Positions 41,987-53,233 of a stretch of DNA of 64,000 bases are shown piece by piece. How positions within the stretch are numbered: position 1 is the stretch's first letter; every line of letters starts with the position of its first letter. The position numbers were made by a program, and so were the translations under genes. This DNA is from Dendrolimus kikuchii (lineage: Eukaryota > Arthropoda > Insecta > Lepidoptera > Lasiocampidae): the NCBI GenBank assembly GCA_019925095.2, contig CM034392.1:813501-877500 (forward strand). Reading direction: 5' to 3'. A model generated the notes under the pieces. That model had not been told where the DNA came from. It was given only the letters and a program-made list of their open reading frames with translations, and did not search any database.

Positions 41987-42057
41987 TAGCTGACCCGGAA
42001 AACGTTGTTTAACCGTATAAAAATATTATTTCTAATGAATATTATGGTAGCTAAATA
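41986..42057 (-). mobile_element. Helitron-like end, host of a MITE
   Basis: CTAGCTGACCCGGAAAACGTTGTT is the complement of a GGGTCAGCTAG terminus with an AACGTTTGCC-type hairpin. Sequence resumes at 42547 after the MITE. Confidence 0.6.
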
Positions 42058-42546
42058 AGGGCCACCTCACACTAGCTACTTTTAGGATCGGCGATCGGCG
42101 ATTTTGCTGCGTTTTAGCGACTTTCTGCGTTCGAACGCGGTATCAGAAACGCGCGTTTTAGCGACTGCTCAGAAGCTGGATCGCGTCGGCTGTAGTGTTG
42201 TCTATAGTTTTCCGATTTGTAACGTTGATTATTTATGTCTGTGATTTGCAATGATAGTGCAGTAATCTGTGGTTTTGTTTACTTAGTTAGTGTAATTTCG
42301 TCAAAATCTAGCGCAAAACTGATAGTCAAGTCATGTTCGGCACACGCCAAATCGATGCTACCGGCATCCAAATGTGTGCGGAGTGTAGATTTCAGCTGCT
42401 GTGTCGCGCTTCTAAAAAGCGACTCAATCTCCGCGTTTGGCATTTTTAAGTGTGCGGTGTGGAGTGTTCGCTCGCCGTATTTAGCTTCTAAAAAGAGACT
42501 AGTCGCCGATCGTCGATGCTAAAAGTAGCTAGTGTGCTGTGGGCCT
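42058..42546. mobile_element. 489-bp MITE with ~45-bp TIRs
   Basis: AGGGCCACCTCACACTAGC, CTACTTTTAGGATCGGCGATC is mirrored at 42500-42546. AAATA flanks both sides. A 95-codon ORF inside has no signature. Confidence 0.85.
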
Positions 42547-42718
42547 AAATAAAAAATAACTAATTGTTCTCATCCCTACTCCACGCTGTTTGCTGGGTGA
42601 GAAGTGAAACCGGTAGACGCCTGTCGGGGATAACTGATCGATTGATAATTGATCAGTTATCGACCTCTGAGACTTGAAGATTATTACAGTATTAATATCG
42701 CTATTAAAATCACAATAT

Positions 42719-42784
42719 ATAGCGCTCTATTGTTCGTGCCTACCCCGCAAGGGAACTGGCGTGAAGTTATGTATGTATGTATGT
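42719..42784 (+). mobile_element. RTE-like LINE, 66-bp terminal stub with TSD
   Basis: Shortest RTE copy, starting AGCGCTCTATTGTTCG. TSD AAAATCACAATAT / AAAATCACTATAT at 42706-42718 and 42785-42797. Confidence 0.85.
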
Positions 42785-42984
42785 AAAATCACTATATCCA
42801 ATTGTATTCGAATAGATGATTCGATGCAAGTCATTACACAGTACACACAGGGATGTGCTAATAGATTAAGTATTTAAATGGTTATGTATTTATTTTAATG
42901 TAACAAAGTATTTTATTGTTGGTTTTATTTAAATTTATTTATTTGATTTACTAATTAAATATTACACGAGTAGAATTAATTAAA

Positions 42985-43105
42985 CAAAATTGGGTCGTTT
43001 TGGTCTTACGCCGAAAGGAAGTTTTGCACTTTAAATCAGCGTTGTGTCGGATATAATTCCGGCACAGCAATATGCTGAGTGCAAACCTTGTTTGCTCAAA
43101 TTCTT
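42985..43105. repeat. Family M hairpin repeat, copy 1
   Basis: 43019-43089 pairs AAGTTTTGCACT with AGTGCAAACCTT and GTGTCGG with CCGGCAC around ATATAATT. Flanking CAAAATTGGGTCGTTTTGG is shared, inverted, with copy 3. Confidence 0.75.
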
Positions 43106-43179
43106 CAAATAAAGTCTTTATTTTTTTTTAGTAATAAGCTAAACTTTAAATTTATTTATTAACTTATGTATACAAACTA

Positions 43180-43372
43180 AAATTAAAGTATAAAATCTAG
43201 TTCTAGACCGCTCTCAGTCGGAAACGTGTCCAAAAGACTGGCCACATTGCCTCTCTGAATGGCAATGCTGATGCGTTGTCCGAGGTATAAACCAGTCTTT
43301 TGGTCACGTGAGACATCCACCAGACGTTTGACTATGTCCCGATAAAGCTTGTGCGCTAGAAAAAAAAAAACT
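43180..43372 (-). mobile_element. Family H LINE tail fragment, copy 4
   Basis: The minus strand encodes a LGQRISIAIQRGNVASLL-like stretch. The adjacent 3' sequence CTAGTTCTAGACCGC recurs inverted at about 43374-43390. Confidence 0.65.
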
Positions 43373-43389
43373 TGTCTAGAACTAGATTT

Positions 43390-44993
43390 TATACTTTAAT
43401 TTTAGTTTGTATATATAGTTTATTTTTAGTTTAATTTATTGTATAGTTTAATTTATTTATAATTTAATTTATTTATAATTAGTGACGTACTTATATTTTT
43501 AAATTAAACTCTATGCCTTCATTGCTTATACTATAAATGCGAGAATACTGACGCATTCCAAAATCATTCGAAATTGAACTAAGTATGCAGAACGATCATA
43601 AATTGCTGATATTTTATCATGAATATTGACGAACAGTCAATTTCGCGCTAGCGTTCGCTAGAAAGAGAGAGCGTCACTATTCATTTGAGACAAAATACGC
43701 TATGGTATATCACAAACACAGGCTCAATTCAGTTGCACCAACGACAATAGAGAGAATGCACTTTCGATTATCATAAATACAGACGTTTTTAGAGTTCGGT
43801 TGCTATAATTGTCACACATTTTTAAAGAATATTGACATATTTCGTAATTCGTCAATGTTTTTGAAAAAAGTAAGTGCTTTTTATGCCCTATTTTGGTTTA
43901 TGCCTGTATTCTTGAATAAATACAATCATTTTTCTTGTTATGTCGTGTTATATACTGACTTTGTTTGATTTTAGTCTTTATTCACGAAAAAACGACAAAT
44001 TTTACGTTGTTGTAATTAAAAAAATGTCACTATTCTTGAAAAAATGTAAATGAAATTATTTCTTATAAGGAAATGCGTCTATTCAGGAAATTTCGTTATA
44101 TTTTGGAGTATTATGTTTTTACGTTATATATAAAGTTATGTAATTATTGACGTTCTATTATTTGTTTAAGCCAATTTTATCCAAAGGTAAAGGAATCTAG
44201 GAACATCTAGATGGTAGAACGAATGATTTTTTTGAAACTGAAGGAAGCGGCCAGTAAAAATCATTTAAATGAGGGTCAGCATAACATTTCAAATGATAAT
44301 GAATGAGAAGGTAGTTATTCTTCCTTTATTGGCGTCAATGGTGTAATAATATTTTTAGTTACCGATATCCATAAAAATAGTAGGCAGTCATCTTCAAGAA
44401 GGTACAGTGAAAATGTTGAGAACAATATAAATTATATTAACACATCAGGAAATAATATTATCAGTTGAAATAGAACATAATAACTATGTTTTACATATAT
44501 TTATTATGTTAATAAATATTGCTTATTACATTTTAGACAATAAATAATACAGATAGAAATAGGTTGATTTTGCGACACAGATCACATCATCGTGTTCTTC
44601 AAGAAAATCTTCCTGCTCGTGTTCTAGTTCAAATTCTAATAATAGAATAATAGTACAGTGTAATAGAGAAAACGAAGACATGACTAATTCAAATAATGTA
44701 TATGTCAATAGCCATAGTATAGAAAATGAAACCAAAGAAAATAGGGTAAGCATAGAATACGTAAATATTAGTATGAAATAAGACACGCAGAAACAGATAG
44801 CAATTTACAAACATAAAGTGAACCACAAGCGGTCAAATTTCAGCTGTGAATGTTGGAAATGAAGAAGCTAAGAAAGAAAAAGAATTCTCATAGGATGATA
44901 GTGTCATAGATCGGAATTTTCATGTTGAAAATAATTATCCGTCGTCAGATTTGGATGAGAGAGTAGAAGAGAATTTAGAAAAACGTAATTCAA
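43390..44993. other. AT-rich region, possibly decayed coding DNA
   Basis: No recognised repeat. 44600-44960 is purine-rich on the plus strand with acidic, Asn/Ser-rich short frames leading into the remnant at 44994. Confidence 0.4.
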
Positions 44994-45140
44994 TCCAAAT
45001 TTTAATACTAAAGAGGAAAGCGAAGCCAGAACTTTGGAAAATTAATGTGCCAAAACGTCTACGAAACACAGAGAAGAATATGTAAGTAAAAATAAGAAAA
45101 TTGTACGAGAACGACGACGTCGACCATCGTGTACAGAAAA
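44994..45140 (+). pseudogene. Basic coding remnant (W-K-N...R-N motif)
   Basis: KRKAKPELWKINVPKRLRNT, then after a one-frame shift EEYVSKNKKIVRERRRRRPSC. A Trp-x3-9 basic/aromatic 'EYVS...K.V' layout followed by Cys resembles a domain found near the start of many insect repeat-derived proteins (recollection, unnamed). The frame is broken and then cut by A300 at 45142. Confidence 0.35.
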
Positions 45141-45141
45141 G

Positions 45142-45459
45142 TTTTTTATTTTTCTATTGCAGGAGTGCAGCAGACAGGCAGACGGTTCACTTTATAGAAA
45201 GCGGTTACCATCGCCTATAGACATTTACAATACCAAAGGTGGTAGAAATGCGCTGCTGCTCTCTTAAGGGTCACTGGAACCTGGTCACTAATGCCGGAAC
45301 ACAATTTAAGGTTGTTATGGCGACATGCTTTAGACCAGGGGTGGTAGCCATCCAGTCGGGCAAATGCCCTACCACCTGGCTGTGGGTTGTTAAGTCGTCT
45401 CTTACGACAGGCCGTCCCAACGCAGGAACTTGTATTCTTTCTCCGTACCTGCACGGATA
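45142..45459 (-). mobile_element. A300 copy, 'GTCCCAACGCAGG' subfamily
   Basis: Complete, with TTTATAGAAAGCGG variant as at 40877. Confidence 0.88.
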
Positions 45460-45899
45460 AAACTTACATTTTGAGGTTCCAACTCGTTTATTTTTTGGAT
45501 GACAATGTTAAACATTTTTTTTTTATTACTTACTAAGTTAAGTTGTATGTTACATAATTGTAATTTGGTTACTGCATGTGCAAGTTATGCTTTAAGCGAT
45601 TTTGTAGATCTTGTTTTTGTTCTATTAGGAGCCTTTAACGCTAAATTACGTTGATTTTTGTAATTAATAATCTCAAGAATAACGACTGATGTCTGATCGG
45701 GAGTTTATTTCACGTTTTTTTTCATAATTGTAATAAAAAAATTAAATAATTTTTAGTTTTTTTATTACCTCTATAAGTTAGTTTTTATTTAGTAAAGGCA
45801 GACCTTCATTAATCCAAATACATTCTGAGATATGGATTAAAACGTTTTAAAAAAAACTTAAAAACCTCATTCTCTAAAATCGTCATTTTTTAGTTGGGC
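45460..45899. other. AT-rich spacer
   Basis: Poly(T)-rich, nothing recognised. Confidence 0.4.
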
Positions 45900-46065
45900 C
45901 GGTATTCTCGCAAAAAATTTTGAGCCGCTTTGCTATCACGCCAAAAGCAAGGTTTGCACTGAAAATCAACGATGTGTCGGATATAATTCCGGCATAGCAA
46001 TATGCTGAGTGCAAACCTTGTTTGCTGAAAATGCGGCGTACAAATTCTCAAAATATGCTTTTATT
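45900..46065. repeat. Family M hairpin repeat, copy 2
   Basis: 45949-46019: perfect 12-bp arms AAGGTTTGCACT / AGTGCAAACCTT, 71 bp overall. Outer flank GAAAATGCGGCGTACAAATT is shared with copy 3. Confidence 0.78.
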
Positions 46066-46218
46066 TTTTTTAAGATAGATGTAAGCAATGTAAGTGCGTC
46101 GCTATTTCTTCAAACATTTCTTCTCTTTCTTTCCCTTTCTTTAAACTGATATTAGACGATTCATTTCTGTTTCAATTTGGATGATAAACATAAAATTGAA
46201 ACGATCAATCGGAATCAA

Positions 46219-46300
46219 GTCTGCCTCTGTGGTTGGGGTAAGCTTTTACCCATGGGAACGCAAAGGTTTTGGATTCGATTCCCGGCATTTATTATGCCAA
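46219..46300 (+). mobile_element. tRNA-derived SINE-like fragment
   Basis: GCCTCTGTGGTTGGGGTAAGC then GGATTCGATTCCCGG: A-box-like and B-box elements at SINE D spacing, but the 3' body is unrelated to D. Confidence 0.5.
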
Positions 46301-46529
46301 GTATCGAGCATATCCAGAGAGCTTACTCTCAAATGTTTCATCGTTTTTATTTTAGCACTTTTTTTCTAGTTTTTTTAATATATAAGTGCATTTTCCATCA
46401 AATTTTCCATTCATTTTTGGGTTATATATACATATATACTATATTATTGTAATTTAAAAAAATATTGTATCTTTCTTTCTTCTATATAAAATTTCATTGT
46501 CTCTTTTGAGAGTAAAGATGTGTGCATAT

Positions 46530-46989
46530 TGTTACGATCGAGGTACCAACAAAGGCAAATTCACAGCTGCCTCTGTACAAACACATTTTATTATCTTTTT
46601 GGCATTTGCACTTCTTTTGTTTACTTTATGTTTAAAATTTGTGATTAGAAAAAAAGTACATTGTGTATTGTAATTTTTTATTAGCCAGGTGTGATTCTCG
46701 GAAATTCGGTCACGCGGCCGAGCAGACATATTGCATCCGTGCAGTATAAATCAATACATCGAGTGATGGACGAGGCAGTCGAGCGATAACCACAAGCGTA
46801 ACAAGGCTTGTGTACATTCGGTAAACTATTTAGTGACGGACTTTGCGCTTGTTATTGAATCGTGCTTTACGTTTGGACTGGTTGTGTTCAGTTATATTTG
46901 TACCTGTGTTATATACGTGTTTGTATAGTTCTAATAAATTCTTTAGTAATTCCAAGAGCATTTTAATTCGAGTCCTGCAACTGGTAACA
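46530..46989 (+). mobile_element. Solo LTR, family G
   Basis: 460 bp, TGTTACGATCGAGG...CTGGTAACA. TSD ATAT at 46526-46529 and 46990-46993. CTAATAAATTC near the 3' end is a plausible poly(A) signal. Confidence 0.87.
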
Positions 46990-47182
46990 ATATTATAAAT
47001 CACGGCTGACGACACGGCTGAGGGGCGTGGCTTACAACGTATCTGGATAATGAAAGTCCAGTGAAGTGTGCAAATATAAGTCATAAGTCACGGACGTGAC
47101 CTTGAGTGTTCGGACGTCCTAAAGCAATCTGGAGGGTGTGTTACGGTTTTGATGTGCATATTGCTAGGTCACGTCCAGTAGC

Positions 47183-47468
47183 GAGTATTCGAAAGAATGC
47201 ATGATGAAAGAATGACTAAACAGATATACAATGCAAAAGTGGATGGATGCAGAAGTCGTGGAAGGCCACGGCACACCTTCCATGATCAAATTGATCGTGT
47301 ACTAGCAGAAGGTGATGTCAGGAGCCTTAAGAACAGACGAGCTTGCATGACAAGAGTTATGAATGTCAAAGAGGCAAGTGAGGTGTGTAAGAATAAGCCT
47401 AAATGGCACTCTGTTGTTCGTGTCTACCCCGCAAGGGAACTGGCGTGAAGTTATGTATGTATGTATGT
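47183..47468 (+). mobile_element. RTE-like LINE 3' end with TSD
   Basis: TSD ACGTCCAGTAGC at 47171-47182 and 47469-47480. The ORF is open from the ATG at 47197 to TGA. Confidence 0.93.
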
Positions 47469-47480
47469 ACGTCCAGTAGC

Positions 47481-47978
47481 CGCGGCTGACAGACGCGTGC
47501 CGTAATGTGTCCCCTCTGATTCGCTTGGTATGAGACGTTCCCGCAGTATGTTATTGCATCTCAGCTGTACATTATCAAAACCTAGTAACTGATATTGTTT
47601 TTAAATGAGTCTGTGCATTCATTTTCTTGCTAAGCATTTGATGATGTATTAAGTTCATTAAAACATGTAAAGACTAAAATAATTATCGTCCCCAATAAGC
47701 TTAATAAATAGTTTTGAAATATCATGTAATTAAAGTTTATAACATTTCCTTGTGGTGTGTCGTGAAATTTCTTAGAAAGCGCTTGCTAGGTTTTGAAATT
47801 GCACAGCTCATATACTGAGCATACCAATTCCGCAGCGATAAATCTTCTATTAAAGTGCCAATTTTATACCAAGTTGTACTTTAAAAAATGTCTTCGTCTC
47901 GAGACGCCCGACATAAGTGATAACTTAAACTGATCTAAGTTGAACTATTTAATATTGAAGTTTAACTGGAAAAAAAGC
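47481..47978. other. Unclassified spacer
   Basis: Mixed composition, not recognisably repetitive. No exon-like signal. Confidence 0.4.
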
Positions 47979-48301
47979 TTTTTTTTTATTTAATTTTATT
48001 GCAGGAATTCAGCAGACAGGCAGACGGCCCACTTAGTGGAAAGCGGTTACCATCGCCTATGGACATTTGCAACACCAAAGGTGCTACAAATGCGCTGCTG
48101 CTCTCTTAAAGGAGACTGGAACCTGGTCACTAATGCCGGAACACAATACAATATTGTTATGGTGGCATACTCTAGACCAGGGGTGGTCGCCATCCAGTCG
48201 AGCAAATACTCTACCACCTGGCTGTGGGTTGTTTAGTCGCCTCTTACGACAGGCCGCCGGGCCGCAGGAAATTGTATTCTTTCTCCGTTCCTGCACGGAT
48301 A
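47979..48301 (-). mobile_element. A300 copy, complete
   Basis: Complete. Shares GTGGCATACTCTAG and GTCGAGCAAA variants with 33532. Confidence 0.88.
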
Positions 48302-48389
48302 GAAGATAGCTTAGGTTATTACTTAAATTTTATGTATAATTAATATGATAATGTAAGGAAAGGTTATTTATTAATAAAATCTTTTATTA

Positions 48390-48612
48390 CATACATACAT
48401 ACATACATAACTTCACGCCAGTTCCCTTGCGGGGTAGACACGAACAACAGAGTGCCATTTAGGCTTATTCTTACACACCTCACTTGCCTCTTTGACATCC
48501 ATAACTCTTGTCACGCAAGCTCGTCTGTTCTTAAGGCTCCTGACATCACCTTCTGCTAGTACACGATCAATTTGATCATGGAAGGTGTGTCGTGGCCTTC
48601 CACGACACACCT
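48390..48612 (-). mobile_element. RTE-like LINE 3' end with TSD
   Basis: TSD AAAATCTTTTATTA at 48376-48389 and 48613-48626. Stops within the GRPRHTF codons. Confidence 0.92.
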
Positions 48613-48666
48613 AAAATCTTTTATTAATTATAAAATATATTTTATTGTTAGTTACAATTCTTGAAT

Positions 48667-48889
48667 GCAAGGATAATGGTCGATGATGTTATGCTAGAGC
48701 AAGTGACTGAGTTTGTATATCTTGGATGTGCTTTTAGCAGGGATGGAAGGTACACCGCTGATATAGAAAGAAGAGTGAATTTGGGGAATAGTGTGAATGG
48801 AGCGTTAGGTAAACTTCTAGGCGCTAAGAACCTCAGCCAGAAGGCCCAGCTCGCCATACACAACGCGGTGCTGGTACCTACGCTCACGT
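48667..48889 (+). mobile_element. RTE-like internal fragment, truncated at both ends
   Basis: Covers only the VDDVMLEQVTEFVYLG to AVLVPTLTY codons with no 3' end, yet is bounded by ATTCTTGAAT at 48657-48666 and 48890-48899. Confidence 0.85.
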
Positions 48890-48929
48890 ATTCTTGAATA
48901 TGTACATTATTAGTATCATTATTTAATCT

Positions 48930-49060
48930 AATTACCGAAATACGGCTAGCGCTGTGGGTTAGCGTAAGAGAGGAGGAGCCTGCCTACCGCTGTCGTATGC
49001 GTGAGAACGTGAAGCCAGACAGACTGGCGCCGTAACGCGTTACGTAACGAAGCGGTTTAC
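48930..49060. other. GC-richer island with palindrome
   Basis: CGTAACGCGTTACG palindrome at 49031-49044 within CTGGCGCCGTAACG. Identity unknown. Confidence 0.4.
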
Positions 49061-49380
49061 CCTCCCATAAGAAGTTATCACTTCAAAAATTGGGTACTGC
49101 ACCACTGCTGCCATCTAAATAATGAGTTTTTGTTCTGAATAATAAAAAGTGTTGCTTTCGACGCGAAAACATTTTAATTACACACAAATGGAGAATTTAA
49201 TAAAGGCTCGTCTCCACTTTCGCGTATCACCCGATTTGAATAGCGAAACTTGAGCGGCGAATAATGCATGCACGGGCACGCACACAGACATACACTCATG
49301 CACGCCGTCGTGTCAGGATCGGACGTGAATAGGCGGACGGTAATGGGGAGTGCTCATTCAAATATACCATTTAGAAAAAA

Positions 49381-49607
49381 TCTTATACTAATATATAAAG
49401 TTTGTTTGTTTGAACGCGCTAATCTCAGGAATTACTGGTCTGATTTGAAAATTCTTTCAGTTTTAAATAGCCCATTTATTGAGGAAGGCTATAGGCTATA
49501 TATCATCGCGCTAAGACCAATAGGAGCGGAGCACCAATGAAGAATATTTCAAAATCGGGTAGTCTTGAAAATAAATTCCACGCGAACGACGTCGCGGGCA
49601 CAGCTAG
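49381..49607 (+). mobile_element. Helitron, complete
   Basis: TCTTATACTAATATATAAAG to GTCGCGGGCACAGCTAG, A before and T after. Lacks CTGAAGAG in the 5' region. Confidence 0.88.
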
Positions 49608-49709
49608 TAGTTTAAAACTATATTTATATTTTAGGTTAAAATATTATTTTTCTAATATTTAGTGACGCAAAAACTTGAATAGCTATAGAAAAAGGTATGA
49701 AATGCGTTA

Positions 49710-49920
49710 TACGTGCCTAATGTTCAAGGGGTACTCTCGATTTCCCTAGGATCCACTCATCAGATCATAACTTGGTGACAATGGGACCACCTTAAAAGTG
49801 TACTCTTTAGATTAAAAAAAATTGAAAATCGGTTCACAATTGACTTAGAAATCGCATAACACACATACAAAAAAAATACAGCGGAATTGAGAGCCTCCTC
49901 CTTTTCAAAGTCGGTTAAAA
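49710..49920. mobile_element. Family N repeat, copy 3
   Basis: CTCTCGATTTCCCTAGGATCC ... CAATTGACTTAGAAATCGC ... AAGTCGGTTAAAAA, collinear with copy 1. Confidence 0.6.
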
Positions 49921-50178
49921 ATGAATCATACTACGTCTATATATTAATACATGAAGCAAAAATACACCAAAAACTTTAAACCCCTGTTTACGAAAGGAGG
50001 AGTATGAAATTTCGCACACTTTATATAAACAAGGAGTTTTATTATACATAAAAAACATATTAAATCAATTTTAAAAAAAACATTACAGGGTAGTATGTAC
50101 TTGACACTCACACGCATATCGAGGGCTTCATTACAAATGGGCGTATACGCAAAAATGCAATTTTTTGTTGTTTAGTAA

Positions 50179-50357
50179 CATACATAACTTGACGCCAGTT
50201 CCCTTGCGGGGTAGGCACGAACAACAGAGCGCCATTCAGGCTTATTCTTACACACCTCACTTGCTTCTTAGACATTCATCGCTCTTGTCATGCACACTCG
50301 TCTGTTCTTAAGGCTCCTGACATAACCTTCTGCTAGTATACGATCAAAATGTGACAA
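50179..50357 (-). mobile_element. RTE-like LINE 3' end with short TSD
   Basis: TSD TTTAGTAA at 50171-50178 and 50358-50365, with about seven untemplated bases at the 5' junction. Confidence 0.85.
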
Positions 50358-50401
50358 TTTAGTAAGTCTTACCAGTATGCAAGTGTACCTAAATAGAAGG
50401 G

Positions 50402-50718
50402 TTTTTTTTTTTTTATTGTCGGAGTTCAGCAGACAGGCAGACGGCCCACTGGATGGAAAGCGGTTACCACCGCCTATGGACATTTGCAACACCAAAGGTG
50501 CTACAAATGCGCTGCTGCTCTCTTAAAGGAGACTGGAACCTGGCCACTAATGCCGGAACACAACTCAAGGTTGTTATGGCGGCATACTCTAGACCAGGGG
50601 TGGCAGCCATCCAGTCGGGCAAATGCCCTACCACCTGGCTGTGGGTTGTTTAGTCGCCTCTTACGACAGGCCGCCCGGCCGCAGGAAATTGTATTCTTTC
50701 TCCGTTCCTGCACGGATA
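50402..50718 (-). mobile_element. A300 copy, complete
   Basis: Complete, close to consensus. Starts TTTATTGTCGGAG. Confidence 0.9.
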
Positions 50719-50995
50719 ATATTACGGTATTTCTAATTTCAGCCTTATACATTCAACTAGTTTTGTTTTATTCACAATTTTGTCCCTTGTGTAAAACTGT
50801 ACTTTTGTCTCTCTTTAGTTTATTGTTAAAGTCAAATTAACAGCGTAGCCTTGGCGAAATCTGTGATTATAGAAGTATAGTCTTTGACATTAATTATTGT
50901 AGTCGAATTTCAATCACGGCGACCACTAGTTACAAGAAAATTACATAATATGTCTATTTAGATGTAGTCAATATTTGTAATAATCTTATTAAAAT

Positions 50996-51572
50996 TAAAC
51001 CCGCAGGGAGGCTTTGTGGCGAAGCCTTAGGTGAGTAGCGGCACCTCGTACCTGACTCCGGGGGCCAAGACAAGGCCCCCACCTCCGTACTTGCCTTAGC
51101 CAGCCGGAACGGAGTGAAAATCGCTAGAGCTAAGACTCAAGCTCCAGGGGTGGAAGTGATAAATTGCATCACGTCAGAAGTAGCTTCGGTGAACCTGCAG
51201 CTCACCTCTCTACACCCATGTTGCCCCTGCCTTCTATGGCATTTTTTGGGTCCCATGCAGGGAGTGGCGTGTCACCGTTTGCCCATTTTTCCATGTTCCC
51301 TGAACATTGCGACGGGCAGACGCCATAATCCCCATATTCCCAGACCCCTAGTACCACTAGTAATTCACTTTGTCCTCATTTCCCACAATAGTCCTACACT
51401 GGCCGGGGCTTGTCCTTGGGTGCATTACTATATGGTGTAGACAGGGATAATCGCCGGTCAGTGTCACGCCACATTTACATTAAATTTGTCAAAGGGCCTC
51501 TACGTGTTGGCCTTCCCATGGCCCCACGCAAGCCCTCCAAAAGTCCAGGCGATTTTTATGGCCCGTGGTCTA
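50996..51572 (-). mobile_element. Family I dispersed repeat, copy 2
   Basis: Inverted copy of 2592-3229 (ACCCGCAGGGAGGCTTTGTGG to GATTTTTATGGCCCGTGG). A 108-codon frame on the plus strand has a different extent from frames in copy 1, so no protein is supported. Confidence 0.65.
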
Positions 51573-51793
51573 CAAAGACATACATTATCTTATTAAAATA
51601 CAGTCAATGAATAAGTCGCTGACCAAGAGGCGCGTAAATAGTGTGAACCCAGCCTAAGAATCTTACCTACATGAATATTAATGTATGCAGTGCTTAGATA
51701 TTTAATGTAACATAATTATGCGGCTCGGTTCCTGTCCTGCGTAATACAATTTTATTGTTCTTAAATACATATTGTTTTAAGTTCCATTATTTT

Positions 51794-52059
51794 GTTCTAG
51801 AATGTAGCCAAACGCAACCAATTAGAAGGACACTCTTGCCAGACTCGTCACTGCATAGTAGAGGAATAAATATTATTCTAAGCAACCCTTTGAGCAAGGA
51901 GGCTGGATTATTATTTAAGTTCCTGATTAAAATATTTTAATTACAGTTAAGTTTAAAATTATACTTAAGTTTATTTAATATTTTAAAAAATGTAAATTTG
52001 CCATCACCTATGAGGCTGATATCAACACTGGTGACGAAGTATCAATAATAAAAAAAAAA
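51794..52059 (+). mobile_element. LINE 3' end with poly(A) and 15-bp TSD
   Basis: Encodes LPDSSLHSRGINIILSNPLS, KEAGLLFKFLIKIF and stop, then a 3' UTR and poly(A). TSD AAGTTCCATTATTTT at 51779-51793 and 52060-52074. Clade not identified. Confidence 0.85.
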
Positions 52060-52174
52060 AAGTTCCATTATTTTATTTCAAACTAGATGAGCGGTTATTG
52101 CATTGTCCACTATACGGATAAACTGCATTTGGTACTTTAAAATTTTTTTGAGTTTCCTAAAATATGGAATCCTT

Positions 52175-52655
52175 GTTTTTTTTTTGGTTTTGAGGCGAGG
52201 GAAAATGCTTAACCGATTTACGCACAAACTGGGTCGTTGCTAGGGGAACGACACGCGTCGGTCGGGGGCGATAACACTGCAGCAATAGTATGCTCTTGGC
52301 AGCGCTCCGTCCGCGATCGACGTCACAGAATAGTGTGGAAGACTCCGAGCGTTGCTGCACGGGCGAGCAACCACAATACCCACTAAAAACTCCCTCCTCC
52401 CTGACGACCCTGCGCTTTTATTGTGTTGGAAAGGCTGAGATTTAGAACATAGTTACGCCCAGCCGATCCAGCGCAATAAAGTGCCTGGAGTGTGCCCTGG
52501 GAGAACACACCCCACTTCGTTGTGCGGGGGTAGAAGGTCCTTTGCTCTTCCTAGCAAGCTAAAGGCCCCCCGCGGTGAACGGAACCTAACTCAGGGAGGG
52601 AAGTAATGCGCGTACCTACCTGTCCGGGTGCCAGCTGCCAGCTGAATGGAATGGA
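52175..52655 (-). mobile_element. Family E LINE 3' end, copy 3 (longest)
   Basis: TSD ATGGAATCCTT at 52164-52174 and 52656-52666. Extends ~190 bp beyond the 5' boundary of copies 1 and 2 (CCTGGAGTGTGCCCTGGGAG etc.), showing E derives from a larger LINE. Confidence 0.88.
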
Positions 52656-52839
52656 ATGGAATCCTTATGTTTTCATAACGCTCGTTGACCTATCCATCCA
52701 CTCGACTGTTCTTCTGTCTGTCTGTCATGTCACCTTTACTGAACTTTTCATTGTTCGTAGACTACTTGTGCTGTATTTATTTCATTTTTTCTAACAATTC
52801 TATTGTACCTATAAACTTAATTTTCTTATTACTATAGAA

Positions 52840-53026
52840 CAGCAGGCAGGCGACGACTCATCTGATGGAAAGTGGTTACTATCGCCTATGAACAATTGCA
52901 ACACCAAAGGTGCTATCAATGTGCTGCCCATCTCAAAAGAACTGGAACGTGGCCACTGATATCGGAACACAACGTGAAGTTTGCTATAGCGGCATACTCT
53001 AGACCAGGGCTGGTAGCCATCCAGAC
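52840..53026 (-). mobile_element. A300 copy, diverged, 5' truncated
   Basis: GGAAAGTGGTTACTATCGCC to GGTAGCCATCCAGACC; ends where CR1-like coding sequence begins. Confidence 0.78.
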
Positions 53027-53212
53027 CTACTCTTTTCTCTTTTCTGGTGCACACTGCCGAAGAGTGGAATAATTTGCCGGAGTCTGTTTTTCCTAACAAA
53101 TACTATCTTGATGTCTTCAAGTCACGCGTGAATAGGTCTTCTAGACCGCGTCATCACTCAACATCAGGTGAGGCAGTGGTCAAACGCAAACCTATACATC
53201 CATTAAAAAAAA
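53027..53212 (+). mobile_element. CR1-like LINE C-terminus fragment
   Basis: The plus-strand frame reads [34 protein letters not shown], the conserved tail of CR1/Jockey-group ORF2. A short A-run follows the stop. Confidence 0.75.
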
Positions 53213-53233
53213 CTCCGATAAAAATATTAATTT

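Noticed and set aside
41808..41993. 61-codon ORF with poly(Ile-Tyr) tail
   Set aside because: It is translation of the (AT)n microsatellite.
50996..51572. 108-codon ORF in family I as a protein
   Set aside because: The inverted copy at 2592-3229 does not preserve the same frame.
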